Source of the DNA: Plazaster borealis
Lineage: Eukaryota > Echinodermata > Asteroidea > Forcipulatida > Labidiasteridae
Direction: 5' to 3'
DNA: 64,000 nucleotides
NCBI GenBank assembly: GCA_021014325.1
Contig: JAJGQC010000560.1
Location: 186,001 to 250,000, forward strand
Positions 34,982-45,193 of this stretch are shown piece after piece. The position numbers were made by a program, and so were the translations under genes. The notes under the pieces were generated by a model. The model searched no databases and was not told the origin of the DNA. It saw only the letters and a list, made by a program, of their open reading frames with translations. Every line of letters starts with the position of its first letter. Within the stretch, counting starts at the first letter, position 1.

Positions 34982-35398
34982 AGTTAAAGGGACACACCGG
35001 CTTCGTTGTAGTTGGCGACTTTGTAGTTGGCAACTTTGTAATTGGCATCTTTGCTGGGGGCGAGTTGACCGGTTTCCATGTACGTTGTTTATACACACTT
35101 TCAGATGGATAACGTGGACTGGATCCTCATGCCTCGTCGTAGTAAAACACTTACACAAACAGAGCACCAGTCTACTTGCAACATTACATATAGCATACCA
35201 TATCCCGTAAATTTGACACTTGCACTGGCTGGTAAAGCGCATACGATGACCTTTGACCGCTTTTGCTTTTGATGGTCATTTCTCGTTAATTACGTGATAT
35301 TTTTGTTATTAAAAAAATATAAAAACCATCTAGAAATAATTGTCTTTGATTCTACATGACTAAATTACGTATCAGGTAACCGGTGTGTCCCTTTAACT
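34982..35398. mobile_element. MITE with AGTTAAAGGGACACACCGG ends
   Basis: AGTTAAAGGGACACACCGG at the left is the inverse of CCGGTGTGTCCCTTTAACT at the right. The left part contains a short tandem TTGTAGTTGGCGACT repeat. About 417 bp. Confidence 0.9.
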
Positions 35399-35589
35399 TA
35401 AATGCATGTTAAACTGGGTCAGGATGTTTTTTCTTATTTTGATTCTGGTCTTGTAAAAAGAAGTCTTGTCCAGTAAACAATTTAAGCCACAAGCCCTGTG
35501 GTCTTGTGGATTTCTCCCCCAAAATTCAAGTCCTGGTGTTGGGTGATTTTCCATAAACAATTTTTTTCTTCAATGTTTATAAGTTGTAG

Positions 35590-35723
35590 GGAAGTGAGCT
35601 GAAGATTTGTTTAGATGATGTACACCAGGCAGCACAGAGGGAGTCTCAGGCAAGAGATGAACTCCAGAGGCATTACCAGCAAAGGATTAGAGACAGACAG
35701 AACGATATTGAACAATATAAGAT
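35590..35723 (+). CDS. CCDC57: CCDC57 exon 2
   Basis: Acceptor TTGTAG and donor GTAGGT. In phase 0 it reads GSELKICLDDVHQAAQRE, then QARDELQRHYQQR and DIEQYK, ending in phase 2. The SELKI block follows exon 1 as in the family. Confidence 0.8.
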
Positions 35724-35883
35724 GTAGGTACATGTAGTGTTAACAGTTTCAAACATCAATGCATACAAGGGAAAACTACTGATTAATATGTGTGTTAATT
35801 ACCCTTTCATCTATGTGTGATAAGCACTGTAATTTCAGTACTTTCCCTGAGTCATGTTGGAAAAAACCCATCCACTATTTTAC

Positions 35884-35955
35884 TAGGGTGGGATTCGAAC
35901 CTGGGATCTTTGCCATTCTAGAGCAGATGTCTTACTGCTAGACTGCCGAGCTTGC
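35884..35955 (-). repeat. tRNA-like SINE head
   Basis: On the minus strand, CTCGGCAGTCTAGCAGTAAG is followed by CAGGTTCGAATCCCACC, matching tRNA A/B-box spacing. It lies where the missing CCDC57 exon would be expected. Confidence 0.6.
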
Positions 35956-36180
35956 CTAGGAGCTGAAGGCAGTTCGAATCCTATACATTATTATTCTTTC
36001 TATACCGCACACACAGATCCTTGTCATTTGATTGGAGGAACATGTGTCACGTTCCATCCTATATTTTTCCATGTATACTGCAGCGACGCTCCAAAATTTA
36101 ATATTAGAGTCCTGTATGGATAATAGTAGTACGCTTCAGACGCTTTGCAGTGTCGCTTCCAAAATAATCATTTTATTTAG

Positions 36181-36376
36181 AAGGTTTTGTGGAGAATTAT
36201 CCCAAACAATGTCTAAAGGTAAAATTAATGAGTAAGGAGATGAAGATTGTGCGTACTGTCAATGAGAGGGTATCTTGTCAGCTCGGTGATGCTGACTCTA
36301 ATGTACTGGATCTTCACAAGCAGCTCAAGCAGAAAGAATGGGAGTTGCATGATCAGGCTGGAATGAAAGACGCAAA
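36181..36376 (+). CDS. CCDC57: CCDC57 exon 4 (start uncertain)
   Basis: The frame contains LKVKLMSKEM and VLDLHKQLKQKEWELHDQ, and ends at donor GTAACA (36377), phase 2. The acceptor is probably TTATTTAG at 36180, although homology begins near 36222. The exon normally between this and exon 2 (about 60 residues) was not found. Confidence 0.75.
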
Positions 36377-36511
36377 GTAACAAACTTAATTGCTAATCAA
36401 TGTTATGACAAACCAACATGATAATTGCATCAAACTCGTCAGGGTCCTGAAAGTAATAAGCAACATGAACAAATGATAATGAAAATTATCTTCTATCTTT
36501 GAATTGAATAG

Positions 36512-36586
36512 GATTGCTGAGTTCGAAAGCCAGATGGAGCTACTGGAACAGTCTGTCAAACGAGCAATGGAGGACTTCAATAGAAA
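36512..36586 (+). CDS. CCDC57: CCDC57 exon 5
   Basis: Acceptor GAATAG and donor GTAAGA. It reads IAEFESQMELLEQSVKRAM, then EDFNRK. Phase 2 in and out fits both neighbours. The frame is intact. Confidence 0.85.
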
Positions 36587-36840
36587 GTAAGACATTACTA
36601 TTACAAATTTTATGGAACTTTATTAGAGAAGCCTGGAAATGTCTAGCAGTTTGTCTGCAAAAGTTGTTTCAACTTTTGTATATTCGAGTCACAGTACAGA
36701 ATTGTTGATTATAAAAAATAAAATTTAAAAAGATGACCAAGTTTCAAACTGAAAGTTAATTGGTCGTGCTGGTTATAAAGTCCCCACTAGTGTGGCCGAC
36801 GGAGTTTGACAAACCGACTGACCCTTTACCACAAGGTCCC

Positions 36841-37363
36841 GGGCTCGATTTCACAAAGAGCTAAGATTTACCTAAAGTGTGAATCAATCTTAAAGGGATT
36901 GTATACCTTTGGTAATTGGAACCCACTGTTTGTTTCAATCTTATATAATTGTAGATATATATCTTAAAACTAACCTGTAAAAATTTCATTTTAAAAGGTG
37001 GTGGCGTTTTTGAGATATTATTGCTGAAAATCTAGAGCGGTTATGTCCAAGTAGGAAGAATAATCTGCAATGGGCATACATAATCTGAGAAACGTTTCTG
37101 ATCGAACGCTTCTCAGATTCAAATTCTTTTGGATAAAAACTGATATCTTTTTCCAAAACCGCATTACTTCAAAGTGAAATGTTTCTCAAAATGCTTAATA
37201 CTATCAGAAGCTGCTGTACTTCTTACCAAGTACGTTTTTATTGCTATTAATTTTATGAGTAATTACCAAACTTATACAGACCCTTTAACTGATGTCACAA
37301 TACAAATCACTGTGGTAATACTGACAAATAAGATGATTCTTAGTGCTTTGTGAAATCGAGCCC
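36841..37363. mobile_element. MITE with GGGCTCGATTTCACAAAG ends, split by another MITE
   Basis: GGGCTCGATTTCACAAAGAG at the left and the inverse CTTTGTGAAATCGAGCCC at the right. The middle is occupied by a full copy of the GGGTCTGTATACG family (36892-37287). Confidence 0.85.
36892..37287. mobile_element. MITE, GGGTCTGTATACGTTTG family, nested
   Basis: Starts AAAGGGATTGTATACCTTTG and ends CTTATACAGACCCTTT. Central GAGAAACGTTTCTGATCGAA hairpin. It was inserted into the MITE at 36841-37363. Confidence 0.85.
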
Positions 37364-37364
37364 A

Positions 37365-37500
37365 GGTCATATTGTTCTGTGGTGAAAACTTCACAAATGT
37401 ATGCGGTGGAGTAAGCGCTATATCCAGACTGTTAGAAAATGCTCCACAGATAGCATTACTCCACCGCACAAATTTTCCAAGTTTTCACCACATGATGACC
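37365..37500. mobile_element. Small MITE with GTGGTGAAAACTT arms
   Basis: GGTCATATTGTTCTGTGGTG at the left matches the inverse of CACCACATGATGACC at the right. Inner arms TGCGGTGGAGTAA / TTACTCCACCGCA are perfect. It directly abuts the preceding MITE. Confidence 0.8.
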
Positions 37501-37576
37501 AATACGTGTGGCTAAGTTTAAGTCCGGTACAGTATGTCAAAATCCACCAGCCACACTAGGACATACCAACATACCA

Positions 37577-37774
37577 GGGCCCAATTTCATAGAGCTGCTT
37601 AAGCACAAAAAGTAGCTAAGCACAAAAAATTTTGCTTACCAGAGTAAGGTTTCCAGCCAAAATGGCATGTCACATGTACAATATGTGACTGGTATCCTGC
37701 TTACTTTTGCTTAGCAGAAAATTTGTAAGCACTATTTTCTGCTTAAAATAAAGCGACTCTATGAAATTCAGCCC
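37577..37774. mobile_element. MITE, GGGCCCAATTTCATAGAGC family
   Basis: Left end GGGCCCAATTTCATAGAGCT, right end inverse with small changes (GACTCTATGAAATTCAGCCC). 198 bp in a CCDC57 intron. Confidence 0.85.
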
Positions 37775-37954
37775 TTTACCAATCCCAAAGTTACCATTGA
37801 CTTTTTTAAATGAAATAATTGAAATAAGCATGTAAATGAACCTGCTCAAAATCACAAACAAGACATAAACCATTTTTTGGACTACATTAATTTTTATGAA
37901 ATATTCAGAAGTTTGTTTGTATGGTGTGTTTTTATTGAAAACTAGAAGATGGAA

Positions 37955-38214
37955 ATACATGGGGCATCAGGTTGACTTGGTGGTTTCTTTCCCCGCCTTT
38001 TCACCTCTGTGGACCCCGGTTCGAATCCCACCTCAGACCGGAAGCATTGAATGTGGATCTGGGTTTTCAGTCCCTACCTGATTGCGTGGGTTTTCCCCGT
38101 TTGGGGTTTTCCTCCCACATCTGAAACTGAACATTTCTTCTCATTTCTTATTCATTATCCTGGTATTGGCACTTGCGCTGTTGGATGTGTAAATAAATAA
38201 ACAAATAAAAAAAT
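37955..38214 (+). repeat. tRNA-derived SINE, probably full length
   Basis: CCCCGGTTCGAATCCCACC (B box) follows a degenerate A-box region. The body ends in AAATAAATAAACAAATAAAA, the A-rich SINE tail. Confidence 0.65.
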
Positions 38215-38318
38215 AATTTCCTTTTCCAAAACCGATGATGTAGTATGCCTTTCACCAGAAAGAAGCTCCATTAAATTGTCAGAATGTAGTTGAACATTAT
38301 AGCAATTTCTTGACATAG

Positions 38319-38518
38319 ACATGCAGACCTTGATAAGTACGCCCGGGAAAAGAATCAGCTGTCCTGAAGATCCGAGACAGCCATAGTGAGGTTGAGAGGG
38401 GTTACCAAGACAAGATAAGAGAGTTGACGAGTAAGCTTGAGACGACGGAGGTAGAGAGGAGGCGGGAAGAGTGGTCCAACCAAGATGCCATCAAGGAGAA
38501 GGGTGTGACCATTGAAAA
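38319..38518 (+). pseudogene. CCDC57: CCDC57 exon 6, frameshifted
   Basis: Acceptor GACATAG, donor GTGTGT. The exon begins HADLDKYAREKNQ, then reaches TGA at 38365-38367. In the next frame the coil continues as LKIRDSHSEVERGYQDK, IRELTSKLETTE and WSNQDAIKEKGV to the exon end. The exon is 200 bp, where 201 would fit both neighbours, so a single base is missing near 38358. Confidence 0.85.
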
Positions 38519-38625
38519 GTGTGTAATTACTTCAAAGATAAAACCCCAAATTATTTAAAATTTACTCAGTCAGTTTCCCTTGTGGTTTATTACTTGGTAT
38601 TTGAAATAAAAAATTGCAACCCCTT

Positions 38626-38990
38626 AAAGGCTAAGTATTCCTTTGGTTTTTGGAACCGTTCGATTGTTTTGATCCTAACAATAAAACAAACCTGTTAAAA
38701 TTTCATTTCAAAAGGTGGTAGCATTTTTGAGATATCGCCAAATATCTGGAGTGGTTATGTTCATGCAGGAAGAGTTATCTGTGATTGGAATACACAATCT
38801 GAGAAACGTTTCCTGCAGAAACGTTTCTCAGATTAAAGTATTTTGAATCCCTCTCTCTAAATCCGCATTCCTTTGAAGGGAATCATTTCTCAATGTGTTA
38901 TACATAATCAACAGCTGCAAGGCTTCTTACCAAGTAAGTTTGTATGGCCATTAATTTTTGGAGTAATTACCAAAGGTATACCCTTCCTTT
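38626..38990. mobile_element. MITE, GGGTCTGTATACGTTTG family
   Basis: Starts AAAGGCTAAGTATTCCTTTG and ends GGTATACCCTTCCTTTA. Central GAGAAACGTTTCCTGCAGAA palindrome. Confidence 0.8.
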
Positions 38991-39115
38991 AATGCAATAC
39001 CTCTGCTGCCGCTTCCAAGGTTGTATTGTAAACTTGGGTGTGATCCCTGGCTATACCGCAGTTACAGGTTGAATGGCTTCTGACTGGCATCCCCGAACAA
39101 GATATTAAGAAAGTA

Positions 39116-39190
39116 GGGCTATAAATTGCTCAGTTGGAAGAAAGCCGGCACGTTAATCCGAAGGTCGCAGGTTCAAGTCCTGCTCGAGTA
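39116..39190 (+). repeat. tRNA-like SINE head
   Basis: AAATTGCTCAGTTGGAAGAA (A box region) and CGCAGGTTCAAGTCCTG (B box) at tRNA spacing. The acceptor stem is poorly paired, so a functional tRNA is unlikely. Confidence 0.6.
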
Positions 39191-39429
39191 AATTTTTGTT
39201 TGTTCAACCCTAAATTATTTAGTTTATACTGTTGTAATAATATCACACTAAAAACATGTCATTACTTCCCAGTGTGTACTTTATACAATAAAAATACATA
39301 GATCATTAAAAAACAAAGAATGTAAAATATTACAACAGTATACAAGAAGCACAACATTTGATAAAAGAGCAAAAAGGAGATGTTAAATAAGCTCACTTTT
39401 TTGATTTGGTCAACTTTATTTTGTTAAAG

Positions 39430-39588
39430 ACTCCAGGATGAGATTGAAGATGTTAGGCATCACTCGGATGTCCAGCTAGCCAAGGTCTCCCTAGACATGG
39501 TCACTAAGGATCTTGCCATAACAACGTTCAGAGTGACACAGACCAAACTCAAAGCAGAAATGGTCCAGAGAAAAGAAGATACAGAAAA
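39430..39588 (+). pseudogene. CCDC57: CCDC57 exon 7, donor lost
   Basis: Acceptor TTAAAG (weak tract). It reads LQDEIEDVRHHSDVQL, AKVSLDMVTKDLAITTF and QRKEDTE. By phase and homology to the next exon it should stop at 39588, but the next bases are TA, not GT. The nearest GT (39602) gives the wrong phase for exon 8. Confidence 0.75.
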
Positions 39589-39601
39589 TACAGGACAACA
39601 A

Positions 39602-40201
39602 GTAATGATAATATTATTCTCTGAGGGCATGCCAATTTGCAAAAGGATCCCCAGATTTGACCTTTGGAAATGTGCAAGGTCACTTTGGCAAAGACCAACT
39701 GGACAGGATTTGGGTAGTCCACCCAACATGACAAAACCAGCCACTTACCCCCCTGGGTGGCACCACAACCATGCTGTGAGTGTCCATTGAAAAATTTAGT
39801 TTATCCGCGAGTGATAAATGAAATAATAGTAATAATTTATAAATTTATATTGCACTCATTCCATTCAGTGTACACAACGGCACACCAATCATGAAATAAA
39901 TAAATTACAAATTCCTGAGATTTTTTTTTGATCATTGGCCAAATAAATCATTCTATTCTATGCTTTTCTACTAATAATCTAAGAGGGACATTGATACATT
40001 GCTAAATATTGGTAAATTACCAAAAAAGTTTAGGAAAATCCATACTAAATTCATAAAAAAAGTCTTGTTTGACCTTATGAAGTACACTTAAGCGTGTTTC
40101 TCTGCTGTAGCAAGCGCAACAATTTGCTCACCGGTAAACAGCTTTATGAAATTGGGCCCAGGCCCTAGCGTTGAATTATAACTTCTTAATATCATCCACA
40201 G
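39602..40201. other. CCDC57 intron
   Basis: No exon. A fragment of the GGGCCCAATTTCAT MITE family (CAGCTTTATGAAATTGGGCC) ends at about 40161. Confidence 0.5.
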
Positions 40202-40367
40202 ATACAAGAAGGAGTTGTCTCTAGCCATAGATAGAACGAGGCTAATCTAGTAGAGATTTAGGACCCAAGCTGAGCTGGACTGGCAGCGACGCTGTGAGGA
40301 CTAAGAAAGGGTGCAGTACAGCAAGTCAGAGGACCTGATTGAACGTCTGACCAAGTCCAAAGATGAG
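40202..40367 (+). pseudogene. CCDC57: CCDC57 exon 8 with three stop codons
   Basis: Acceptor ATCCACAG, donor GTACTG. The frame reads YKKELSLAIDRT, then two adjacent TAG codons (40248-40253), then RTQAELDWQRRCED, a TAA (40302-40304) and YSKSEDLIERLTKSKDE. The blocks on both sides of each stop match CCDC57 in a single frame, so no frameshift explains these stops. Confidence 0.88.
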
Positions 40368-41427
40368 GTACTGCAGCAGGCCTGGAATACGGCCACCAAA
40401 GGCAATGGCCTCTGTTGGCCCTTGCCTTGTACCTGGCTCCTCTTTAAAATATACCCATAGATTTTAAACTTGTCTGTGAAAATACCCTTTACTAGATGAA
40501 AATGGCCTGACCCTGTCAAAGCTGAAATTCCAGACATTAAATCCTGTTTGATTTTGGTGGGTTTTCTACTACACACCTAAACCACCAGTGTGTTATTAAT
40601 AGGGGCTGATTCCAAAAGCACATAAATATTCTTTTTATGCTAACCAATGAATCAATCTCTGACGCACTAGAATGCGTTCAATCATTATCAAAAATGAGTG
40701 CAGTGCAGTAGACCTTGCAGCCACGACATGGCATGGTTGAGCGGTCTAGTGCACCGGAATCACGCAATATGTACAAAATGTATATTATTTTAACACTCCA
40801 CAAATAAATACTTCCCCAAATCATCGTTGATTATTTCAATAAGCCATTTGCGAGTCGGATTTATTAATGTCTGGTACAATGACTTGCTTAGTCCCAAGTT
40901 ACTGCTTAAAATTTGAATTCTTTAGACTAAAGAGACAGTTGCTGTGTTACTTGATTTAGGGCAAGGTTTTGCGTAGTTACGTAAGAGATGCTGAACACCC
41001 ATACACAATTCTGAATGAATGTGTCTGGCACAATGGTACCAGGGTTTGCTTATCTGGAGGTTGCTCTACAAAAGCTTACCCTGAACCATGTGACATAGAA
41101 GCTGTGTCTATAGTCTGAGGAATTCAGTCTGAGGAATTCGGTATCTTGTGACTAAACAAGTCATTGTACCAGATGTTATTCAAATCTAACTCACAAATGG
41201 CTTATTCCTGTAATCCAAATTTGCACATAAGCTTGCAGAAAATGCATGTCAAAATATTGCTGTTTTTATCACCGAATTGGGTGACGTTTTCACAAGTTGG
41301 TTATAATTATGTCTTGATTGAAATTTTGAAGATGGGGACTAACTTTACTATTCCAGAAAACCAATGAAGCATTATCCATTTGTTAAAGCGGTCTTATGAC
41401 AATGCATTTTCCTCAACTCTTTGCCAG
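40368..41427. other. CCDC57 intron, no further feature
   Basis: No exon or defined repeat was recognised. The short AATTCAGTCTGAGGAATTC duplication near 41115 is trivial. Confidence 0.5.
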
Positions 41428-41562
41428 GCTCTGGCCACCGTGAAGGAGAAGGATCGAGAGCTGTCACAAAGGGAAGATAACATCAGAGTGCTGACTGCCG
41501 ATAGGGACCATGCATTTGCAACACTTGGGAAAAAAATCTACAAATTAACAGAGATATTGCAG
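41428..41562 (+). CDS. CCDC57: CCDC57 exon 9
   Basis: Acceptor TTTGCCAG, donor GTTAGT, exactly 45 codons in phase 0: ALATVKEKDRELSQRED, then LTADRDHAFATLGKKI and LTEILQ. The frame is intact. Confidence 0.87.
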
Positions 41563-42208
41563 GTTAGTCTCTCATTGACAGTAAACAGTTTCCTTTTGTT
41601 TTCTTCTGCAGGACTTGGAAAAGTAGACAGTACTTCAGCCTCATTACCATGGGCAGCGCGCCGTATCAATACCTCCTGTCACTAACCCCTTGAAGGGAAG
41701 CACTGAGAATCAATGCTGACTGGCTTACCAAAAATGACTGCTCTGTGTGCACGCTTATTAACAACTTTTGAGCGTTTGCACGATACTTGTCAGGCCGCTT
41801 AGTACGCTCTTGTAAAAATTGCACGTATTTTGACGCGACAAAAAAACCTTCAAATGAATCACGTAACACAGAATGGATCAACCACAGGACTAATTAAAAT
41901 ATCCAATGTATTTTGTCATTCAAAGTCACACTTCCAGGGGTTACGATCGAGCAAGGCATTCAGAGGAAAAAATGGCGCGGCAAGATCGTACACCACTGGG
42001 AATGAGGTTGACAGTACTTATTACACATTGGTGTAAGAATAAAATCAAATATGATATTGGTCTTTATCATGATGCAATTTTTACGTCAATTAAACAGTTC
42101 CTGATGATTTACGGATAAATAAAAGACTCATCTGAAGCTGAAAACAGTAGTTCAATTTTGAGAAATAAGAAGTAAATTTGGGGTAGTCTCTCATGACTTA
42201 CAGCTGGC
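41563..42208. other. CCDC57 intron, no further feature
   Basis: No exon recognised. Open frames at 41830-42118 overlap in two frames and lack domains. Confidence 0.45.
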
Positions 42209-42653
42209 TTTAAAGGTAGGGTCATAGATTGGTTTGTCAACGTAATGCTGATTTATAGGCACAATTATATAAAAAGATCAAATAAAAGTCACATGTGAAA
42301 AGTTCTGCTGAATAAAGTGTCTAGTTGCTGAGAAAACGGCACAAAACTGTCACAGTATTTTCACAAGAATGTCAGGGACAGTTAGCTAGGTGACACCGGG
42401 TACCTACCACATCTCTGGCCGCTGCATTTGCGAATGGAAACCAACCCTCAGAAATCTGAGAATCGACTCATGCATGAATCGTTTCTCAGATTCAAATGTT
42501 TTTGAGTGAAAAATTATTCAAACCATATTACTTCGAAGGGAATCCTTTCTCAAAATAGTTTTTACTATCAACAGCTGCAGTGCTTTTCACCAAGTAAGTT
42601 TTTATGGTCATTAATTCGTGGAGTATTTACCAATGTATAACCCTACCTTTAAA
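42209..42653. mobile_element. MITE, diverged member of the GGGTCTGTATACG family
   Basis: Starts TTTAAAGGTAGGGTCATAGA and ends ATAACCCTACCTTTAAAG (inverted). The centre has GAATCGACTCATGCATGAAT, and the right half carries the family block GCTTTTCACCAAGTAAGTTT. Confidence 0.75.
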
Positions 42654-43142
42654 GCAAGCTACCTTTACAGCAGGCTGGAAAAAGAGCAAACCGATGGGGC
42701 AGGAGATTTTGTCCCCCAGACCAAATTACCCGGATTGTGTCTCCCGAGACAGATGCTCCAAGGATTACAAGTCATCCTCTAGGTTATGTCGCCGCCTTGT
42801 ACACAGGAAATTTTGGTAGGCAGGAGAGAATGTGGGCCCCCCACCCCCTCCTAATGTTGCTTGTTTCACAGAGAGGAATTGTGCGCTTTTGTATTTAACC
42901 ATATAGTTTGAAAACTAGGTCCATAGTTTGTTTGTAAGTATTGCTTGTGCATGAAGCTAGCAAATATATGCAGGGATAACTCTGTAGAGAAGAAGTACCG
43001 TAGGTAGTCAAAAAGTGAAGAATTCTTAAAAATAAGATGAATTACATAGTGCACTTGTATAATTGTCTCCACCTGTCCACTGTGCAAAGCCTCAAATCTT
43101 ACACTAACAAACTTTGACCTTCCACTCATCCCTGCTCATCAG
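42654..43142. other. CCDC57 intron, no further feature
   Basis: No exon or clear repeat was recognised. Confidence 0.45.
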
Positions 43143-43347
43143 AGTGAAAAACACCAAGACGACCAGACAGTCTCTGCTTCACAGCAACTGCAGTCACTTC
43201 AGGAAGAAAACATGCTCCTGCGGGACGTCGTACACGGCATGAGGGAAGACATGGAACAGCTCGGGGAGAACCAGCAAGGGGCCAATCAGAGATCGGATAC
43301 TACAGTAGCCGGGGACGATGGAACCACTCGTCCTCCAATCACAGAAG
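43143..43347 (+). CDS. CCDC57: CCDC57 exon 10
   Basis: Acceptor GCTCATCAG, donor GTTTTA, 68 codons plus one base. It reads SEKHQDDQTVSASQQLQ, then EENMLLRDVVHGMREDM and a hydrophilic tail ending PPITE. The block matches the LRE-N-LR---MR-EME segment of CCDC57. The frame is intact. Confidence 0.87.
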
Positions 43348-43740
43348 GTTTTACTTGAATTTTGAAGCTCTTCCTGATATTGCTTTGAAATATTATAGTA
43401 TGCACATATGGACTGGCAATGAGGTCACTAGTGCACATCTATGCACCCCAAGGGACTGTGAGTGACCAGAAGAGGGATCTATTTCCCATGGCCAAAGGCT
43501 AAAGGAAATAGGACCCTTTTCTGGTCATTTACAGGCCAGAGGGGGGATACATGTACACTTGTGACTGAATTATGCCAGTCAATATTTGTTTTATATAACA
43601 CCTCTGTCCTAAATATGAACAACAAATATATATATGTATCATTTTTGTTTAGCAGAACGCTTTTATTTCAACAACTGACTCAATTGCTGTTCACTGTTCA
43701 CATCATGAGTTGGCGCTGTAACCAGTCAAAACATTTTGAG

Positions 43741-44416
43741 TATAGACGATGTGACCTGTGACATCACATGTTTACAAAAGAGCCACCAAGCCTGGACTTC
43801 CTGCAGGCACCAATTGTACACAGCTCAATGGGAAGAAACCATAAAAACTTTAATTTTATGGAGATTGCACTGTCTAATTTTTATCAACTTTTGATATGAA
43901 GAAAGGGGGCACATCTCAAAACTTGTTCAGCTGTTACTTTTATAACTCTTGGATTGATAATAATAATAATACTTTATTCAGGCAAGTCACAATACAAACA
44001 GAAAAAACACATGAAGTAAAAGACATAACATATAAAAATATAAAATATGAAAAACTACCCCATCTAAATATACATCAAGAATAGAGGTACTATAAAAATA
44101 TAAAAACTGCCCCATCCCGATTTTCAGCATGGATTGAAATATACAGCGACGTTTAAAAATAAACATGGCAAAGACAGAAACACACAACAGGCCAAACAAA
44201 CCAAGGAGCAACAGACAAAACAAAAGATGGGCTGCCTAGGAGGAAAACAAAAGTGAAATAAAACACTATCACCACAGGGGTGTGTTACTCCGATGTGAAA
44301 ATTATGACACACAATGCAAACTTTCCCATATGACCAGTGCAGTATCTTGCCTGCCAGACAGGCCCAAGAATGTACAAGGTCACACTTATTGTAAACAAAG
44401 GTCACAAGGTCTATAG
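43741..44416. mobile_element. MITE with TATAGACGATGTGACC ends, carrying an insertion
   Basis: Reverse-orientation copy of the element at 29037-29347. The ends are TATAGACGATGTGACCTG and the inverse AAGGTCACAAGGTCTATA. The middle (about 43950-44270) is an unrelated A-rich insertion beginning AATAATAATAATACTTTATT. Confidence 0.7.
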
Positions 44417-44485
44417 AGCCCAGTTCTTTGATGATTAAAGTTTATTCTTAATTGAATTAAATTAAATTATGATTCTTGCCTTCAG

Positions 44486-44749
44486 GCTATGTCAAGATTC
44501 TTGAAAAAGAAAGCCGCGATCTCAAGCTGAAAATCTGACACCTGGAGGAGAAACTTGAAACTAAACGGCAAGAGACTGTAGACTATGGAACACCTGATCC
44601 AATGGATAACTCTTACATAAGAAGTCATGTACAATCCCTCAATGATTGGTGCCTTACGCTCCGAGAAAGTGACTCTCTCGCCTCAGTTGAAGAGACAGCA
44701 GGCAAGGGCAGCACACCTAGAGAGCAATATCAGTCAACTGCAGAAACAG
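44486..44749 (+). pseudogene. CCDC57: CCDC57 exon 11 with stop and frameshift
   Basis: Acceptor TTGCCTTCAG, donor GTCAGA. It reads GYVKILEKESRDLKLKI, TGA (44536-44538), HLEEKLETK, then VQSLNDWCLTLRESDS. From about 44680 the coil continues in another frame (QLKRQQARAAHLESNI, SQLQKQ) to the donor. The exon is 264 bp, whereas its neighbours require a length of 2 modulo 3. Confidence 0.85.
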
Positions 44750-45193
44750 GTCAGATACTCATCTTGAGTTAGGATTAGGTCGTTAATAAAAATAATAATA
44801 ATAATGTTTTGAGATATTGCCTAAGTAACATCCCAAGGCCAGACAATCACTTCAAGGTGAGGGCTACACTTAACTGATTTGGGCTGTCGACCCAAATCAA
44901 CTGTCACCAGGGGCACGTTGCCATGTACTCTTGGGGCTGAAACAGGGTTACCCCTTTCACAGTCCGTCACATTTGCTTATTTTGATTGCCGCAGTCAAAG
45001 CTATCCCATTTGCTACCCAAAACCCTAAAAAAGCTTTAAATTGTTTTTTGTTGTTTTCACAAAAATTTGACCTCCACCATTATTGATGACATTTTGACAC
45101 TTTGGTTGAATGGTGTGTGTATTACAAACTAGAGGATGGAAAATTAATCTACTTTTCCAAAATACAATCATGTGCTTTTCCTTTCCTCTGCAG
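44750..45193. other. CCDC57 intron
   Basis: No feature apart from a short (AAT)n run near 44790. Confidence 0.5.

Noticed and set aside
16839..39190. Functional tRNA genes at 16839, 35884 and 39116
   Set aside because: A and B boxes are present, but acceptor stems do not pair and two copies sit in SINE-like contexts. They were called tRNA-derived SINE heads.
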